Assembly: GCA_001695595.3 (NCBI GenBank)
Contig: MBPM02000029.1
Coordinates: forward strand, 539,501 to 603,500
Length of the DNA stretch: 64,000 nucleotides
From: Plasmopara viticola
Lineage: Eukaryota > Oomycota > Peronosporomycetes > Peronosporales > Peronosporaceae
Direction of reading: 5' to 3'
A model generated the notes under the pieces. That model was not told where the DNA came from. It did not search any database and saw nothing but the letters and a program-made list of their open reading frames with translations. How positions within the stretch are numbered: the stretch's first letter is position 1; each line of letters opens with the position of its first letter. Positions 9,304 through 19,499 of the stretch are shown piece after piece. The position numbers were made by a program, and so were the translations under genes.

Positions 9304-12300
9304 ATGGCTAGTCCCACTAATAAGTCGTACATGTCCATGGCGACACCCAACGACGTTAAGAATTACACGAACGAAGTTGGCCAGATCCAATGGGCCCAAG
9401 TACCGCTGAATGCCGCTCTGGACAAGCTGAAGACGTCCCGAGAAGGTCTGACGTCGCACGAGGCTGAGAAACGACTAGCGGAGCATGGTCCGAACAAGCT
9501 CCCGGAAGAAAAGGTCAACAAGTTGACCCTTTTTCTAGGCTTTATGTGGAATCCGCTGTCGTGGGCTATGGAAGTGGCTGCCATTCTGTCGATTGTGTTG
9601 CAGGACTATGCCGACTTTGCACTGATTTTGTTCCTGCTATTGCTAAACGCTTGCATTGGTTATATCGAAGAAGTTCAAGCTGGTGATGCCGTGTCGGCAC
9701 TGATGGGTCAATTGGCACCTGAGGCAAAAGTGTTTCGAGATGGTGAGATTAAAAACATTCCAGCCGATTTGCTGGTCCCTGGCGACGTGCTGCGTGTGCG
9801 TCTGGGTGATGTAATCCCTGCCGATCTCAAGTTCCTTGAGGGCGATGCAGTCAAGGTGGATCAGTCTTCGCTGACGGGTGAGTCGTTGCCGGTCACAAAG
9901 CGCGAAGGTGACGAGGGCTACTCGGGGTCTGTGGTGAAGCAGGGTGAAATTGAAGCTGTTGTGACCAGCACGGGTGCAAATACGTTCCTGGGCCGCGCTG
10001 CTGAAAAAATCGCGTCTGCCGAGTCGCATGGTCGTCTACAGATGGTGCTCACAACGGTTGGAAATTTCTGCATGGTGTCGATCGGGTTTTGGTGCGTTGT
10101 GGAATTACTGGTGCAGATGGCTGGACGGTCATCGCAGAATCCTTGCGTGATCGTAACGGACGGGTGTCTTGGTGTGGCTAACATTTTAGTGCTGATCGTG
10201 GGTGGAATTCCTGTCGCCATGCCGACTGTCTTATCGGTTACATTGGCAATCGGGTCTTCGGCTCTAGCTAAAGAGAATGCTATCGTGACTCGTCTGACGT
10301 GTATTGAAGAAATGGCTTCAATGGAGGTGTTGTGCTCGGACAAGACGGGAACACTTACGTTGAATAAGCTCTCTGTGGACATGGACAACTTAATTCCGTA
10401 CAACAACTTTACCGCAGGTGACATTCTCAAGTACGGTGCCCTGTCGGCTCGTTTGGAGAACAACGAGGCTATTGACGTTGTGTGTCATAACACGTACCCA
10501 GGCAAGGACACGATGTGGGATGAGTATACTTTACTGCACTACACGCCATTCGACCCTACAACGAAGCGCACCATTGCAAAGCTTAAGGACAACAAAACGG
10601 GCGAGATCTTACGAGCTGTGAAGGGCGCCCCACAGGTTGTGCTGGACATGGACGTTAACGCTGACAAGCTGCGCGTGGAGGTTGAAGATCGCATCAACGA
10701 GTTTGCTTCCCGCGGCTACCGTGGTTTGGGTGTTGGCATCTCTCGCAGTGGCGATGTTCCGGTGGAGGAATGCGAGTGGCAGATGATTGGTCTCCTGCCG
10801 CTGTTCGACCCGCCTCGTCACGACACCGCGGACACAGTAAAAAGGGCTATCGCTCTTGGCGTTGCAGTGAAGATGGTGACGGGTGACCAGAGGGCTATTG
10901 CCGTAGAGACGTGCCGTCAACTAGGAATGCCAACCAACATTCTTGACACATCTTTCTTCAACACTGCTCCGCCTGCTGGACTAAACTTGGCTCAGATGAT
11001 CTACAATACCGATGGTTTCGCTCAAGTCTTCCCGGAGCACAAATTTGAAATTGTTAAGCACCTCCAATCATTGAACAAGGTGGTGGGCATGACAGGTGAC
11101 GGTGTGAACGATGCTCCAGCCCTGGCTCAAGCCGACATTGGTATTGCTGTGGATGACGCGACGGATGCTGCGCGTGCTGCTGCTGATATTGTTCTTGTCT
11201 CGCCCGGTCTGAGTGTAATCATCACGGCAATTCGCATGAGTCGTGAAATTTTCTTGCGTATGAAAAACTATGCCATGTACTCAATCGCCATGACGGTGCG
11301 TATCGTGTTTACGTTTGGTATCCTGACGGTAGCGTGGAATTGGTACTTCCCTCCGCTTCTTGTTGTAATTCTGGCTATTCTGAACGATGGTACGATCTTG
11401 ACGATCTCAAAGGACAACGTCAAGGCTTCTCCTTACCCTGACTCGTGGAAGCTGAAGGAGGTGTTCATTTCGTCAATCGCATTCGGCTTATGGCTGACTT
11501 TGTCAACTATCGTGCTGTTTGCAGTCATAAACAACTCGAATGGCTTTGAGGGGGCAGGCGTTGAGAATCTTTGTGTGGGCTGCATGAAAAAGGAATGCCA
11601 CGACTTTTTTAAAAACCAGTACCAAGCGTGCGTAATGGTTAACAATTCGACCGGATGCGGTGAAATGACGGGGAGCGTGAAGCAGTCAGCGAGTGTTTCT
11701 GATGTGGGCACTTTCCGTAACGGCGCCGTTAGTGCATACTGGACGCAGTACCAGGAAAAGTATGATTCACGATCAAAACTTTTTGAGGACCTTGCGGAAG
11801 TGAAATTGAACGACTTGCCAAACGATGCCACGCCGTCTGCAGAGACAGCATACAATCAGTACGTGTACGAGTACACTCTAGGCATTGGCGGGGTAGCCTA
11901 CGGAGGCAACTACGACGTTTTCAATGCTGCTCAGCTGGGAGAAGGTGTGGAATTTATCGGCGACGACGAGGTGCCCATCACGAATCAGGTCAGCTTTTGT
12001 GAGTACGTGTGGGGCTTTAGCAACTGGAACTCTACATGGACACGCGACAACGAAATGATTGGCCCTGGCATTCAGCGCAAAGAAGGCGTGTTGCGTTCGC
12101 TGGTATATCTTCAAGTATCAATCTCCGGTCAGGCTTTAATTTTTGTGACCCGTACTGCCGGCAGCAACAACTGGTTTTTTGCTGAAAAGCCATGCAATCT
12201 GCTGCTAGTTGCCTTTGTCCTTGCCCAAGTGGTTGCCTCGGTAATTGGCTGGATCGGTTTTGGTGGCTACCCGGCTGACCGTATTGCTGTAATCGGCTGC

Positions 12301-12510
12301 GGCGGTGGTTACACACTTATTGCGTGGCTTTGGGCCCTTGTTTGGCAATTCCCGCTTGACCTGATCAAGTTCATGGTCAACTATATCCTGACAAAGAACA
12401 CTTACAAGTCCAAAGCATTCACTGAGCGCATTAATGCGGGGCATCCGACAATGAGGCACTCTGCAGTGACAAACACGCAGCGCTCCCTCCGCGCCAGTCA
12501 CACCGTCTAA
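9304..12510 (+). CDS. Plasma-membrane H+-ATPase (P-type, P3A), copy 1
   Basis: This encodes a 1068-residue proton pump that uses ATP to export H+ and energise nutrient uptake across the plasma membrane. Visible P-type landmarks are the dephosphorylation loop TGES (residues 191-194), the phosphorylation site CSDKTGTLT with Asp346, the MVTGDQ motif and the GDGVNDAP hinge (598-605). AMEVAAILSIVL and the membrane segments around them are typical of P3A pumps. Fungal and plant pumps are about 920-950 residues. The extra length is an insertion at about residues 744-918, between late membrane helices, as known in Phytophthora pumps. It has six cysteines and N-glycosylation sequons, so I infer it is extracellular. 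The C-terminus ends HTV. The open frame extends upstream to a TTG at 9271, but the ATG at 9304 fits the paralogue. The gene is intronless and converges on UreG. Confidence 0.97.
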   Translation: MASPTNKSYMSMATPNDVKNYTNEVGQIQWAQVPLNAALDKLKTSREGLTSHEAEKRLAEHGPNKLPEEKVNKLTLFLGFMWNPLSWAMEVAAILSIVLQDYADFALILFLLLLNACIGYIEEVQAGDAVSALMGQLAPEAKVFRDGEIKNIPADLLVPGDVLRVRLGDVIPADLKFLEGDAVKVDQSSLTGESLPVTKREGDEGYSGSVVKQGEIEAVVTSTGANTFLGRAAEKIASAESHGRLQMVLTTVGNFCMVSIGFWCVVELLVQMAGRSSQNPCVIVTDGCLGVANILVLIVGGIPVAMPTVLSVTLAIGSSALAKENAIVTRLTCIEEMASMEVLCSDKTGTLTLNKLSVDMDNLIPYNNFTAGDILKYGALSARLENNEAIDVVCHNTYPGKDTMWDEYTLLHYTPFDPTTKRTIAKLKDNKTGEILRAVKGAPQVVLDMDVNADKLRVEVEDRINEFASRGYRGLGVGISRSGDVPVEECEWQMIGLLPLFDPPRHDTADTVKRAIALGVAVKMVTGDQRAIAVETCRQLGMPTNILDTSFFNTAPPAGLNLAQMIYNTDGFAQVFPEHKFEIVKHLQSLNKVVGMTGDGVNDAPALAQADIGIAVDDATDAARAAADIVLVSPGLSVIITAIRMSREIFLRMKNYAMYSIAMTVRIVFTFGILTVAWNWYFPPLLVVILAILNDGTILTISKDNVKASPYPDSWKLKEVFISSIAFGLWLTLSTIVLFAVINNSNGFEGAGVENLCVGCMKKECHDFFKNQYQACVMVNNSTGCGEMTGSVKQSASVSDVGTFRNGAVSAYWTQYQEKYDSRSKLFEDLAEVKLNDLPNDATPSAETAYNQYVYEYTLGIGGVAYGGNYDVFNAAQLGEGVEFIGDDEVPITNQVSFCEYVWGFSNWNSTWTRDNEMIGPGIQRKEGVLRSLVYLQVSISGQALIFVTRTAGSNNWFFAEKPCNLLLVAFVLAQVVASVIGWIGFGGYPADRIAVIGCGGGYTLIAWLWALVWQFPLDLIKFMVNYILTKNTYKSKAFTERINAGHPTMRHSAVTNTQRSLRASHTV

Positions 12511-13330
12511 ACAAAGCTTTGACAGTGATGCATTTTAGCGCTAGCATTGAGATAATAAAAGTCAATGTAACGCGTTTTTGAATTGTTTTCCAGCAAGTTT
12601 GTTGCACGGATGCGCGCAAACATTCATTCTAAGTGGTGTACATCATGTATGTCATCTCTAATCAGTTTTGTATGTTGAAGTTCAGATAACACCTTACTTG
12701 AGTGTTATAGACGTGGCAAGTTCAACTCAGGCGCCACGGCTGAGTGTAGGTAGGTGGTGCGGCCGAGAGAGACTGCCAATGCGGGTTCGCGAGTTCGTTT
12801 CGCAGTACATTTTCACAAACGAATAACGACACAAAAGGAGCTGCAGGCGGCCTCGCAGTTGTTGCGTGCTGGCGCGGCGCAAGTTACTTTACGAGACGTT
12901 GATGGAGGCCCTGTTGTGCTGCTGAGAGCTATGTCATTTCTTAACTGATTTTTGTTGTTGCCTTCATCAATACTTTCGATTGTGATCAACTCTCGCTCCT
13001 GCTTCGCATAGAAAAGCCTAGAAATATCGACGCTATAATGTAGGATATCACTCTGGTTGCCGTCAGTCATAGCAAAAATGGCGGCCGAGTCTCATCGTCA
13101 AAAGTAGTCTACAGCGCTGACGCCGACATAAACTGGTATAATCTGAGCACGACGAGTGCTCTTAAACAAGCAAGAGCGATTTCTACAAGTCAAATGTGTC
13201 ACCATATTCAAAGGCAATTTAGCTCATGGGATAGCCGATTATGATACTAAATCAAGAATTGTGCGAGCTAATGAGCGACGACTGCACCGACTCCACGATT
13301 GCCAGCATCACCAAGCCACACAACGACAGA
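12511..13330. other. Intergenic region between convergent ATPase 1 and UreG genes
   Basis: This region holds the 3' ends of two convergent genes. An AATAAA hexamer lies at 12554-12559, 44 bases past the ATPase stop, and could serve as a poly(A) signal, although oomycetes do not depend strictly on this motif. Open frames here (12754-12948, 12813-13070) have no recognisable domain. I see nothing else of note. Confidence 0.5.
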
Positions 13331-14307
13331 CTACACGACCGCCTTCCAAGCTTTGATCAAATAGTCACTAATGTCTTGAACGCCCTTGTCTTGGTTGATC
13401 TGCGAGAATACAGTTGGACCTTCACCACGCATAAGCTTTGCATCGCGATCCATGACGTCCAGGTCTGCACCGACGTGCGGAGCTAGGTCAATCTTGTTAA
13501 TAACTAGCAGATCCGCCTGCGTAATACCTGGACCACCCTTGCGAGGCACCTTGTCACCTCCTGCCACGTCAATGACGTAAATGATGTAGTCAGCCAACTC
13601 GCGACTGAAGTTAGCAGCCAAATTATCTGTCAAACATGCAAATTTTGAGATCTTTCATCGTACCACTAGAAGCGTTTCATGTCAACAGGTCACGTACCTC
13701 CTCCAGACTCAACTAACAGCAATTGTGGATTAAACTCCTCAGTCAGGTCTTCACACGCCTGCAAGTTGGCTGAAATGTCCTCCCGAATGGCCGCGTGTGG
13801 ACACCCACCCGTCTCAATAGCGCGAATACGCTCCTCAGGCAGCGCGTCGTGGCGCACAAGAAATTCCCCGTCCTCGCGCGTAAAGATATCGTTAGTCACC
13901 GCGGCTAGGCTAAACTTGTTTTTAAGTGCACGGCACAATGCCAGCATCAGCGCAGTTTTCCCGCTTCCCACAGGACCTCCAATACCCACAGTGAAGGCCC
14001 GCTGTGCCCAGTCCCGACCGGATTTGGCCGCATCGCGCTCGTGAAAGACACCGGCGTGTTCCAAATGTTCATGCGTGTGGCCGTGTTCACGCAGTTGATT
14101 CTCCTCGTCGGGCGTTGGCGCTCGGCCGCGGCTTTGAGTAAAGCGCTGCACTAAATCGTCTCCGTCAATCAAATGCGAGTGACTGTGTTCGTGCGAGTGA
14201 CTGTGTTCGTGTGAGTGGCTGTGGTCGTGCGAGTGGCTGTGGTCGTGCGAGTGGCTGTGGTCGTGCGAGTGATTGAAAACATGGTCGTGTGAGTGCGAGT
14301 GCGTCAT
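13331..14307 (-). CDS. ureG: Urease accessory GTPase UreG with His-rich N-terminus
   Basis: UreG is the SIMIBI-class GTPase that delivers nickel to apo-urease with UreD/UreF/UreH. The coding sequence joins 14307-13698 and 13626-13331, giving 301 residues. Visible motifs are the P-loop GPVGSGKT (residues 111-118), the metal-binding CPH (169-171) in [13 protein letters not shown], the ESGGDN switch (200-205) that is only restored by splicing, and the guanine-specificity NKID (247-250). Residues 2-45 are almost entirely His/Ser/Asp/Glu repeats, with a second His cluster at 75-89. Such extensions in UreG and HypB bind or store nickel. ATG at 14305-14307 was chosen; an upstream in-frame GTG (14343) adds 12 unlike residues. 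The start lies 162 bp from the stop of the methyltransferase gene on the same strand. Confidence 0.95.
13627..13697 (-). other. UreG intron (71 bp)
   Basis: On the minus strand the intron begins GTACGT and ends TTTGACAG. It interrupts the codon for Asp204 (G^AT). Removing it restores the conserved VESGGDNLAA motif and joins two otherwise separate UreG reading frames. Small GT-AG introns of this size are usual in oomycetes. Confidence 0.93.
14174..14271 (-). repeat. In-frame 18-bp tandem repeat encoding His-Ser/Asp/Glu hexapeptides
   Basis: About five units of an 18-base repeat (GACCACAGCCACTCGCAC on the coding strand, with variants) encode the [12 protein letters not shown] array in the N-terminus of UreG. 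The three most 5' units of the coding strand are nearly identical, so copy number is likely to vary between strains without shifting the frame. Confidence 0.9.
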
Positions 14308-14469
14308 AATGCTACTATTGGGATGATTGAAGATGGGTATCACTGACCAATATATTGCAAAAAAACATTAGTATGGCAAAGTTAATGTTGACGCACGCCA
14401 AATGTAAGCCGAAATAATCACAAGGTCTTTAATCTATGTGCACATTTTTATTAGATATCTTTTGTGGGT

Positions 14470-15428
14470 TTACGTCTTCTTTAGCACGTAAAAGAAGTAA
14501 CCCAGGCCAACTCCTACACGCAAAAGCGAAATATTAAGTACTGTTTGACCGCGGTTATTAGATAACAAGCAAGCACACCTATATTGTGAAAGTTGTAGTT
14601 CCAGCCGTAGATTGTGCTGGTAGGAGGCTTCTCACCTTCGCCCAAAAGAAACCGCTCGCGAAAATGAGGTTGTGCAAACGATATCTGCAAGAAAATTCCC
14701 TTCGGCACCAGCACGGACGCAATACCACTGCACATAGCAGTGGCCTCCTTAATCACTGTCTCCGAAGGCGACCACACGTCACCTTCGTCGCACATAAGCG
14801 CGTCCATGGCAGCCTTGTCAATAACGACATCAAAGCTTTCATGCAAAAAAACTTTGGTTAGTTTCGTCATGTCTGCCTCTTTCCACTTCATCTCCGGCAT
14901 CTTGTCCTGTTAAAGCACCATATAGGTTAGAATCCCATAATTTAAGTTAACGGCCATTTGACACTCACGCTGTATTTGGCACTCATTCGAGCAATAACAA
15001 CTTCTGAAAAGTCAATATTCGTAATATTGTGAAAGCCTGCATTGTACTACCACGCCAGCAATTGAGACTAACACAAGCAGCGCAACTATAAATGCATCAG
15101 CAGCTTACCATGTCGACGCTAAACGTCGAGTTACCACAGCCGACCTGCACATAAAAACATATCAACAATTCCAGCACATTCCAAATGACTTAGAGTCAAA
15201 CGCACCACGAGAATGCGGTCTGATGGGCGCACGTACTTACTTAGCAGCTCGGACAAGTTCTCATAGCGCGCTAGCCAGTCATACGAATCTTCGCTATTGG
15301 TACAATATATGTCAGTTTATGTCTGGACCTTGTGTGCTGTAATGACCTTTCTTCTACCTATTGAAACGCGAGTCCCAGTAGCCCTTCTTCTTGTACGCAC
15401 TGTTGTCATCGGGCAGGTACTCTGTCAT
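14470..15428 (-). CDS. Class I SAM methyltransferase, EEF1AKMT4/METTL13-like, six exons
   Basis: I resolved six exons (15428-15358, 15293-15206, 15144-15109, 15046-14969, 14906-14579, 14513-14470) giving 214 residues. All five introns are 61-65 bp with GT..AG ends. The protein begins with the KKKGYWDSRF signature of EEF1AKMT4/METTL13-type lysine methyltransferases. It has SAM-binding motif I VVGCGNS (residues 53-59), an acidic residue after the second strand (Asp77 in NITNIDFS) and the FDVVIDKAAMDAL motif. PHFRER and a YGW motif follow, and it ends FFYVLKKT. Animal relatives methylate a lysine of elongation factor 1A; the substrate here is inferred only. Every splice junction restores a family motif, for example ILV^VGCGNS and SVDM^YNAGF. 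It lies just upstream of UreG on the same strand. Confidence 0.92.
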
Positions 15429-15485
15429 TTGAATTATTAAATGGCGGAAAATCTAACGAATAAGAAATTAACATATTTGTATAAA

Positions 15486-15501
15486 AGATTGGACTTTGAG
15501 C
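15486..15501 (-). promoter_or_regulatory. Possible Inr+FPR-like promoter of the methyltransferase gene
   Basis: GCTCAAAGTCCAATCT on the minus strand fits the oomycete GCTCATTYYNCAWTTT element at 12 of 16 positions, about 60 bases upstream of the ATG. The initiator half is imperfect, so this is tentative. Confidence 0.35.
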
Positions 15502-15764
15502 CTACTGTGTATTCCAAAATTTCAAAAAGGCTGATGTAGAGCTCACTTTTCGACCGTTACGTATACCTTTTATCCCAGGTATTGACGGCGATCAACGTAT
15601 TACATTATACAAAATGAAATTTTAATTACCACCATATCCTTCTTGCACATAGTTTTTAGTGTGCACTCAAACCAACTATAGGCAGGGTTTGTATCCATTG
15701 CAGTATCGTTTGACAAACCTCAGTATACAAACCGTCGATAGGTCGCCTATCGACATTTGAGGTT

Positions 15765-15960
15765 CATTTTGTGAAAATGCAACTTTTATCACAAAAGCTC
15801 GGCTTTGTGTCAACATCCTCCTCCACTACGACTAAGATTCCAACCAATCAGAGAGGGATACTTGTCATTCATCACTCTTGACTTTTCGACGAAAAGTTGG
15901 TTCAGTCGTAATGACAACCAAAAAGAGCATGATTATTGAATGATAACTAAGCCAACTCCC
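15765..15960 (+). repeat. Dispersed repeat E, copy 1 (LTR-like leader region)
   Basis: This stretch shares ordered blocks with 40165-40340, same orientation: CTCGGCTTTGTGT, a GGGAGAGG-like purine block, and TTCATCACTCTTG(A/C)CTTTT followed by CGAAAAGT. Downstream, to about 16560, similarity with copy 2 continues weakly. It is probably the 5' part of a decayed LTR retroelement. Confidence 0.55.
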
Positions 15961-18900
15961 AAAAGGTGATTTGATATTCAAAGATGCCTCCATACCAAAG
16001 ACAGCTGCTGCATCAAAGTCTATGTCTATTGCAAAGGCTGCACCAGCAACAAAAAATACGCCTCTACCGTGGGCAGCGAGCTCTAGAACGTTTGCACAAC
16101 AACAAGCCACTAGGGCAAGAGAGTCCTCTTGGAAGCCCCTGCACCCACTGCAGATGGAAACACAAGTCTACCGTACTACCAAAAATGTCTTTGCCCGCTA
16201 GGATGTAAATAAGTCTACGACGTTGTCAAACAACCTGCAATTATCTTCACCCTTTAAGATGTAAAGAAGCCTACGAAGTTGTCAAACAACGTCATTGCCG
16301 GGAGGCAGGGGTAATACATAATATCAGACTCACCGACCATGCAAAAGACCTCGCCAAAAATGATAAAGAAGTTCATTGTTTTCAAGGGTAAATACTCGAC
16401 CTGAGATAAGAGTTCGACGAGATTAACATATGGGGGGAAGAGGAAGGGGGGTCAAAGACGATAACTCACGTGAATCCTGCTGACAGCCGTGTCCCCGGCG
16501 CAAGTTGTCGTTCCGAGAGAGGTCTACTCACCACTCTCTAGCCACAAGGTTCAACCAAGAGATTAAACTTTCCGAATGATTACTGTACGGTGGCGTCGGA
16601 TACTTTGCTCGTCTGCTTTGTGCGCTGCGGTTGTTTCCCGGAGACTACTCATCACATGACACTTATGTACAAACTTGGCTCACTGTGAGCCACTACTTGA
16701 AAGCTTTTTAACGGCGGAGATGCGCAAACTTTTACTACCGTACTTTAAAGTTTCCCTAGAGTCGTGAGAAGTCTGAAGAGAAGAGTCATTTGGACCCGTT
16801 ATCTAGGGTACTCAGTTTCCAGTACTGTCCCCATCACAAATTGGTTAAAACTTTTATAACAATTGTCGAGCCTTCTTAGGGCCACAATCTGAAACTAAGC
16901 ACAGTCGGACGACGTTCGTGAGCTTCAAGTGATACTTTCTCTTCTTATAGATTGGAGGCAACCTGCCTCCAAGATGTCTGGGCTCCGTCATAATGCCAAA
17001 GCAGGTGCTAGAAATGTAAGCTTTGAGCGCGTATTTGGAGTTACTTCCACAATACATCATCAAGCGACCAAACGACGGCGAGGCATCTACAAAAAACTTA
17101 TTTCTCCAATTTTCAGTTGTTGGGTGGTAAAGTCCAACTTCACAAGTAAATGTTGGCGTTCTTCAATGCATTAACTTTGCTACGAACTCTACACCGAAAT
17201 TTCGGTGGCCACGGCGTTTTAGGAACATAGGAGAAAGTCGCTCTTGCCTTGGATTCACACCTCCTATTTGTGAAGCAGCTGCTCCTGCGCTGTCGAATGT
17301 ACGCTCTTGACATTGCTATTGATTCTGCATTCGCGTCCGGGCCGCAACCCTTAGCATTTTGCATCTCAGCGCAAGGCCTTCAATTTGTGTCGAGAAGTCG
17401 CTTCCTTGTGAGCTCTAGGATTAAACAGACGCTCAAAGCACATATCCTTATGGATACGCAGCCCCTCGGCCTTATGATCAACAATATGGACACCCAAAAA
17501 GCCAGGCTTACTCACCCTGCCAAAAATATAAAGCGCAGGGGCAGCACTTCGAAGTGGACCTGAGATAATGTGCGAGATCATGTACGACCATAAGTCCTGA
17601 GTGTCGCAATTTCTCGTTAGACGCCTCGCATATATTGTTGCATACCGTCTCGGGAAGGTGGATGGTGCAAGCCTACGCATGACTTCTTAGAGCCGTAAAA
17701 GTCCCAGCTAAACGATATTTCATTTTGTTCTGAATTTTCGATCTTACTTTTTTTAGCAATATTTTCTTATTTAGTACCTTCGATAAAAAATTAGAATATC
17801 TTTATGTGCATTGATCTAAAAATCTAGCCATTCTTTGCAGAGTCGATTACCGTTTTCGTAAGAAAAGTATTTTTTAAATTAGATACCAGGTTTTCGAGCC
17901 TTCCCCACACTTGTCTCATAAGCATTTGTGCTTAAAGAGTTAGCGGAACTCTAATTAATTTCATGAAATGGTCTCAAGCTCAAAATTTGTGTGTTATAAG
18001 TTGCAAAATTAGTCATAAACAGAGTATTGGTCCACGAATTTGGTGCCTTAGTGTACATACTGCTCCTTGTAACCTCTAGCTTGCAATTTATCCTCTGGGG
18101 CGTGTATCCGTCTAGTCAGACAGGCTTTGGATGGCTTGCTGGAGACATTAGCAGACAATTGGAACCGCGTTTTCCGTAGTGGTAAACGGCAAGTCTGTCC
18201 TCAACATAACGGTGTCTGGATAACCATAGTGTTCAATTACCATATGGAAGCCTTGCTCTTTGTATATAATTATACTGACCAACCGGTTCCATCATAAGTT
18301 GCACATACACATGCTTTCAGCAAGTTGAATTTTTAGTCGAGGCTTATAATTATCCAAAGCTCACCAAATTCGGTAAAGAAGTCGACGAGTGAACCATATG
18401 TTCGAACCTTTAGCAGGTCTTATAGATCCTTCAGCCCTCTTGCTTACGTGAGACCACCAATTCGGTATAGCTAGACCAAGAGAGCGTTTTCTATCCGCCC
18501 AAATGACCGCGTATTGGAGCATCATGTGCTTCCATGCTGTACTCCAGGTCCTCATCATTTTAAGCAACAACTCGGGTTATATTTGCAGGATCCACCCTTA
18601 TATAAAGTAGACGGCTAATTCGCATTAAAGGCTCTAGATTAACATTTGTCCTATACGCCTAACAATTTTGTTTGCATGAAGCTCTCAGTCCATGATTGCG
18701 GAATAGCTCATATTTTTTTTGCAAGAAAGCACGACAGCAAGCACATTAAACTACGCCGTCATCAAAAGTGCGTAACTTAAGGCCCCAAAAGCTGCGAGGG
18801 GGTTGAGGGCAGATCAAACCTTTTCTGGGCATGTTTGGTCGCACTGATAGCGTAAAGCTGCCTTCAATTAGCGTTTTGATCCCTATTACTCGAAGAGATC

Positions 18901-19499
18901 TGAAGATACGCTTTTATTTATCTGTAAACTTGGTCTTTGCGCCTCCTACGATTCCCACCTTTGCAACTCGTAACATGCTGCAAGACTTCAATGCACTTTG
19001 ATGCAGCACATTGTTCGCGCTCTGGATCAACCACAATTACTGCATGATGAATGGGACACACACAAACAAAGAGTTTGTGATTCAACGGGCGACGGCATAC
19101 ATTTCCTTGCATCTTCAGCTTCTCGTTGCAAACGGGAATCAACGAGTATCAGCCTAATGTCAACTGTGGCTCTCTTCTCGAAGCCTTCATCACGAAATGT
19201 CTCCAAGAGCGGGTCGTGTGTGGCATTGGAGTCCCAGCAGCTTCGGCTAGCTGGGCATATTTGAGCGACGCCTTCTCTTAATCACATTAATTACAAAATC
19301 CTTTTTTACTGTTCCGGTAATACCTATGTGGTGACTTGGCAATTACTATGCAAACACGACCTCGACTACCAAGTGATGACGCCGACGCCTCAAGCCATGC
19401 ACACGGAAAATTACTTCGTAAGACCAACTTCACCTACTTGGTCGTTGCCGCACCCAAGTCAACAACTATAATCTTCTTGTTCGTTTACGGCGACGCTTT
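15961..19499. other. Decayed repeat-like sequence without an intact gene
   Basis: Frames are short and unrecognised. A Lys/Ala-rich frame at 15971-16201 (repeats of KAA and SKS) resembles the start of a gag protein following the E repeat. A minus-strand stretch near 18120-18280 may be an integrase relic (listed separately). The remainder shows nothing I can name. Confidence 0.4.
18120..18280 (-). pseudogene. Possible integrase core relic
   Basis: The minus strand reads VIEHYGYPDTVM then RTDLPFTTT, resembling the GxPxxIxSDRDxxFTS motif of LTR-retrotransposon integrases. The diagnostic HPQTDGQTER motif is not convincing downstream, so this may be chance similarity. Confidence 0.25.

Noticed and set aside
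9643..12619. Several antisense open frames of up to 181 codons within ATPase 1 (and likewise in ATPase 2, 57836-60444)
   Set aside because: They arise from codon bias on the opposite strand of a conserved gene, and equivalent shadows appear in both paralogues.
14174..14271. Regular repeats that could suggest a CRISPR-like array
   Set aside because: The units are contiguous with no spacers and encode an in-frame His-rich segment of UreG.
14308..14343. UreG start at an upstream in-frame GTG
   Set aside because: The ATG at 14305-14307 opens directly into the His-rich segment. The extra 12 residues have no family counterpart.
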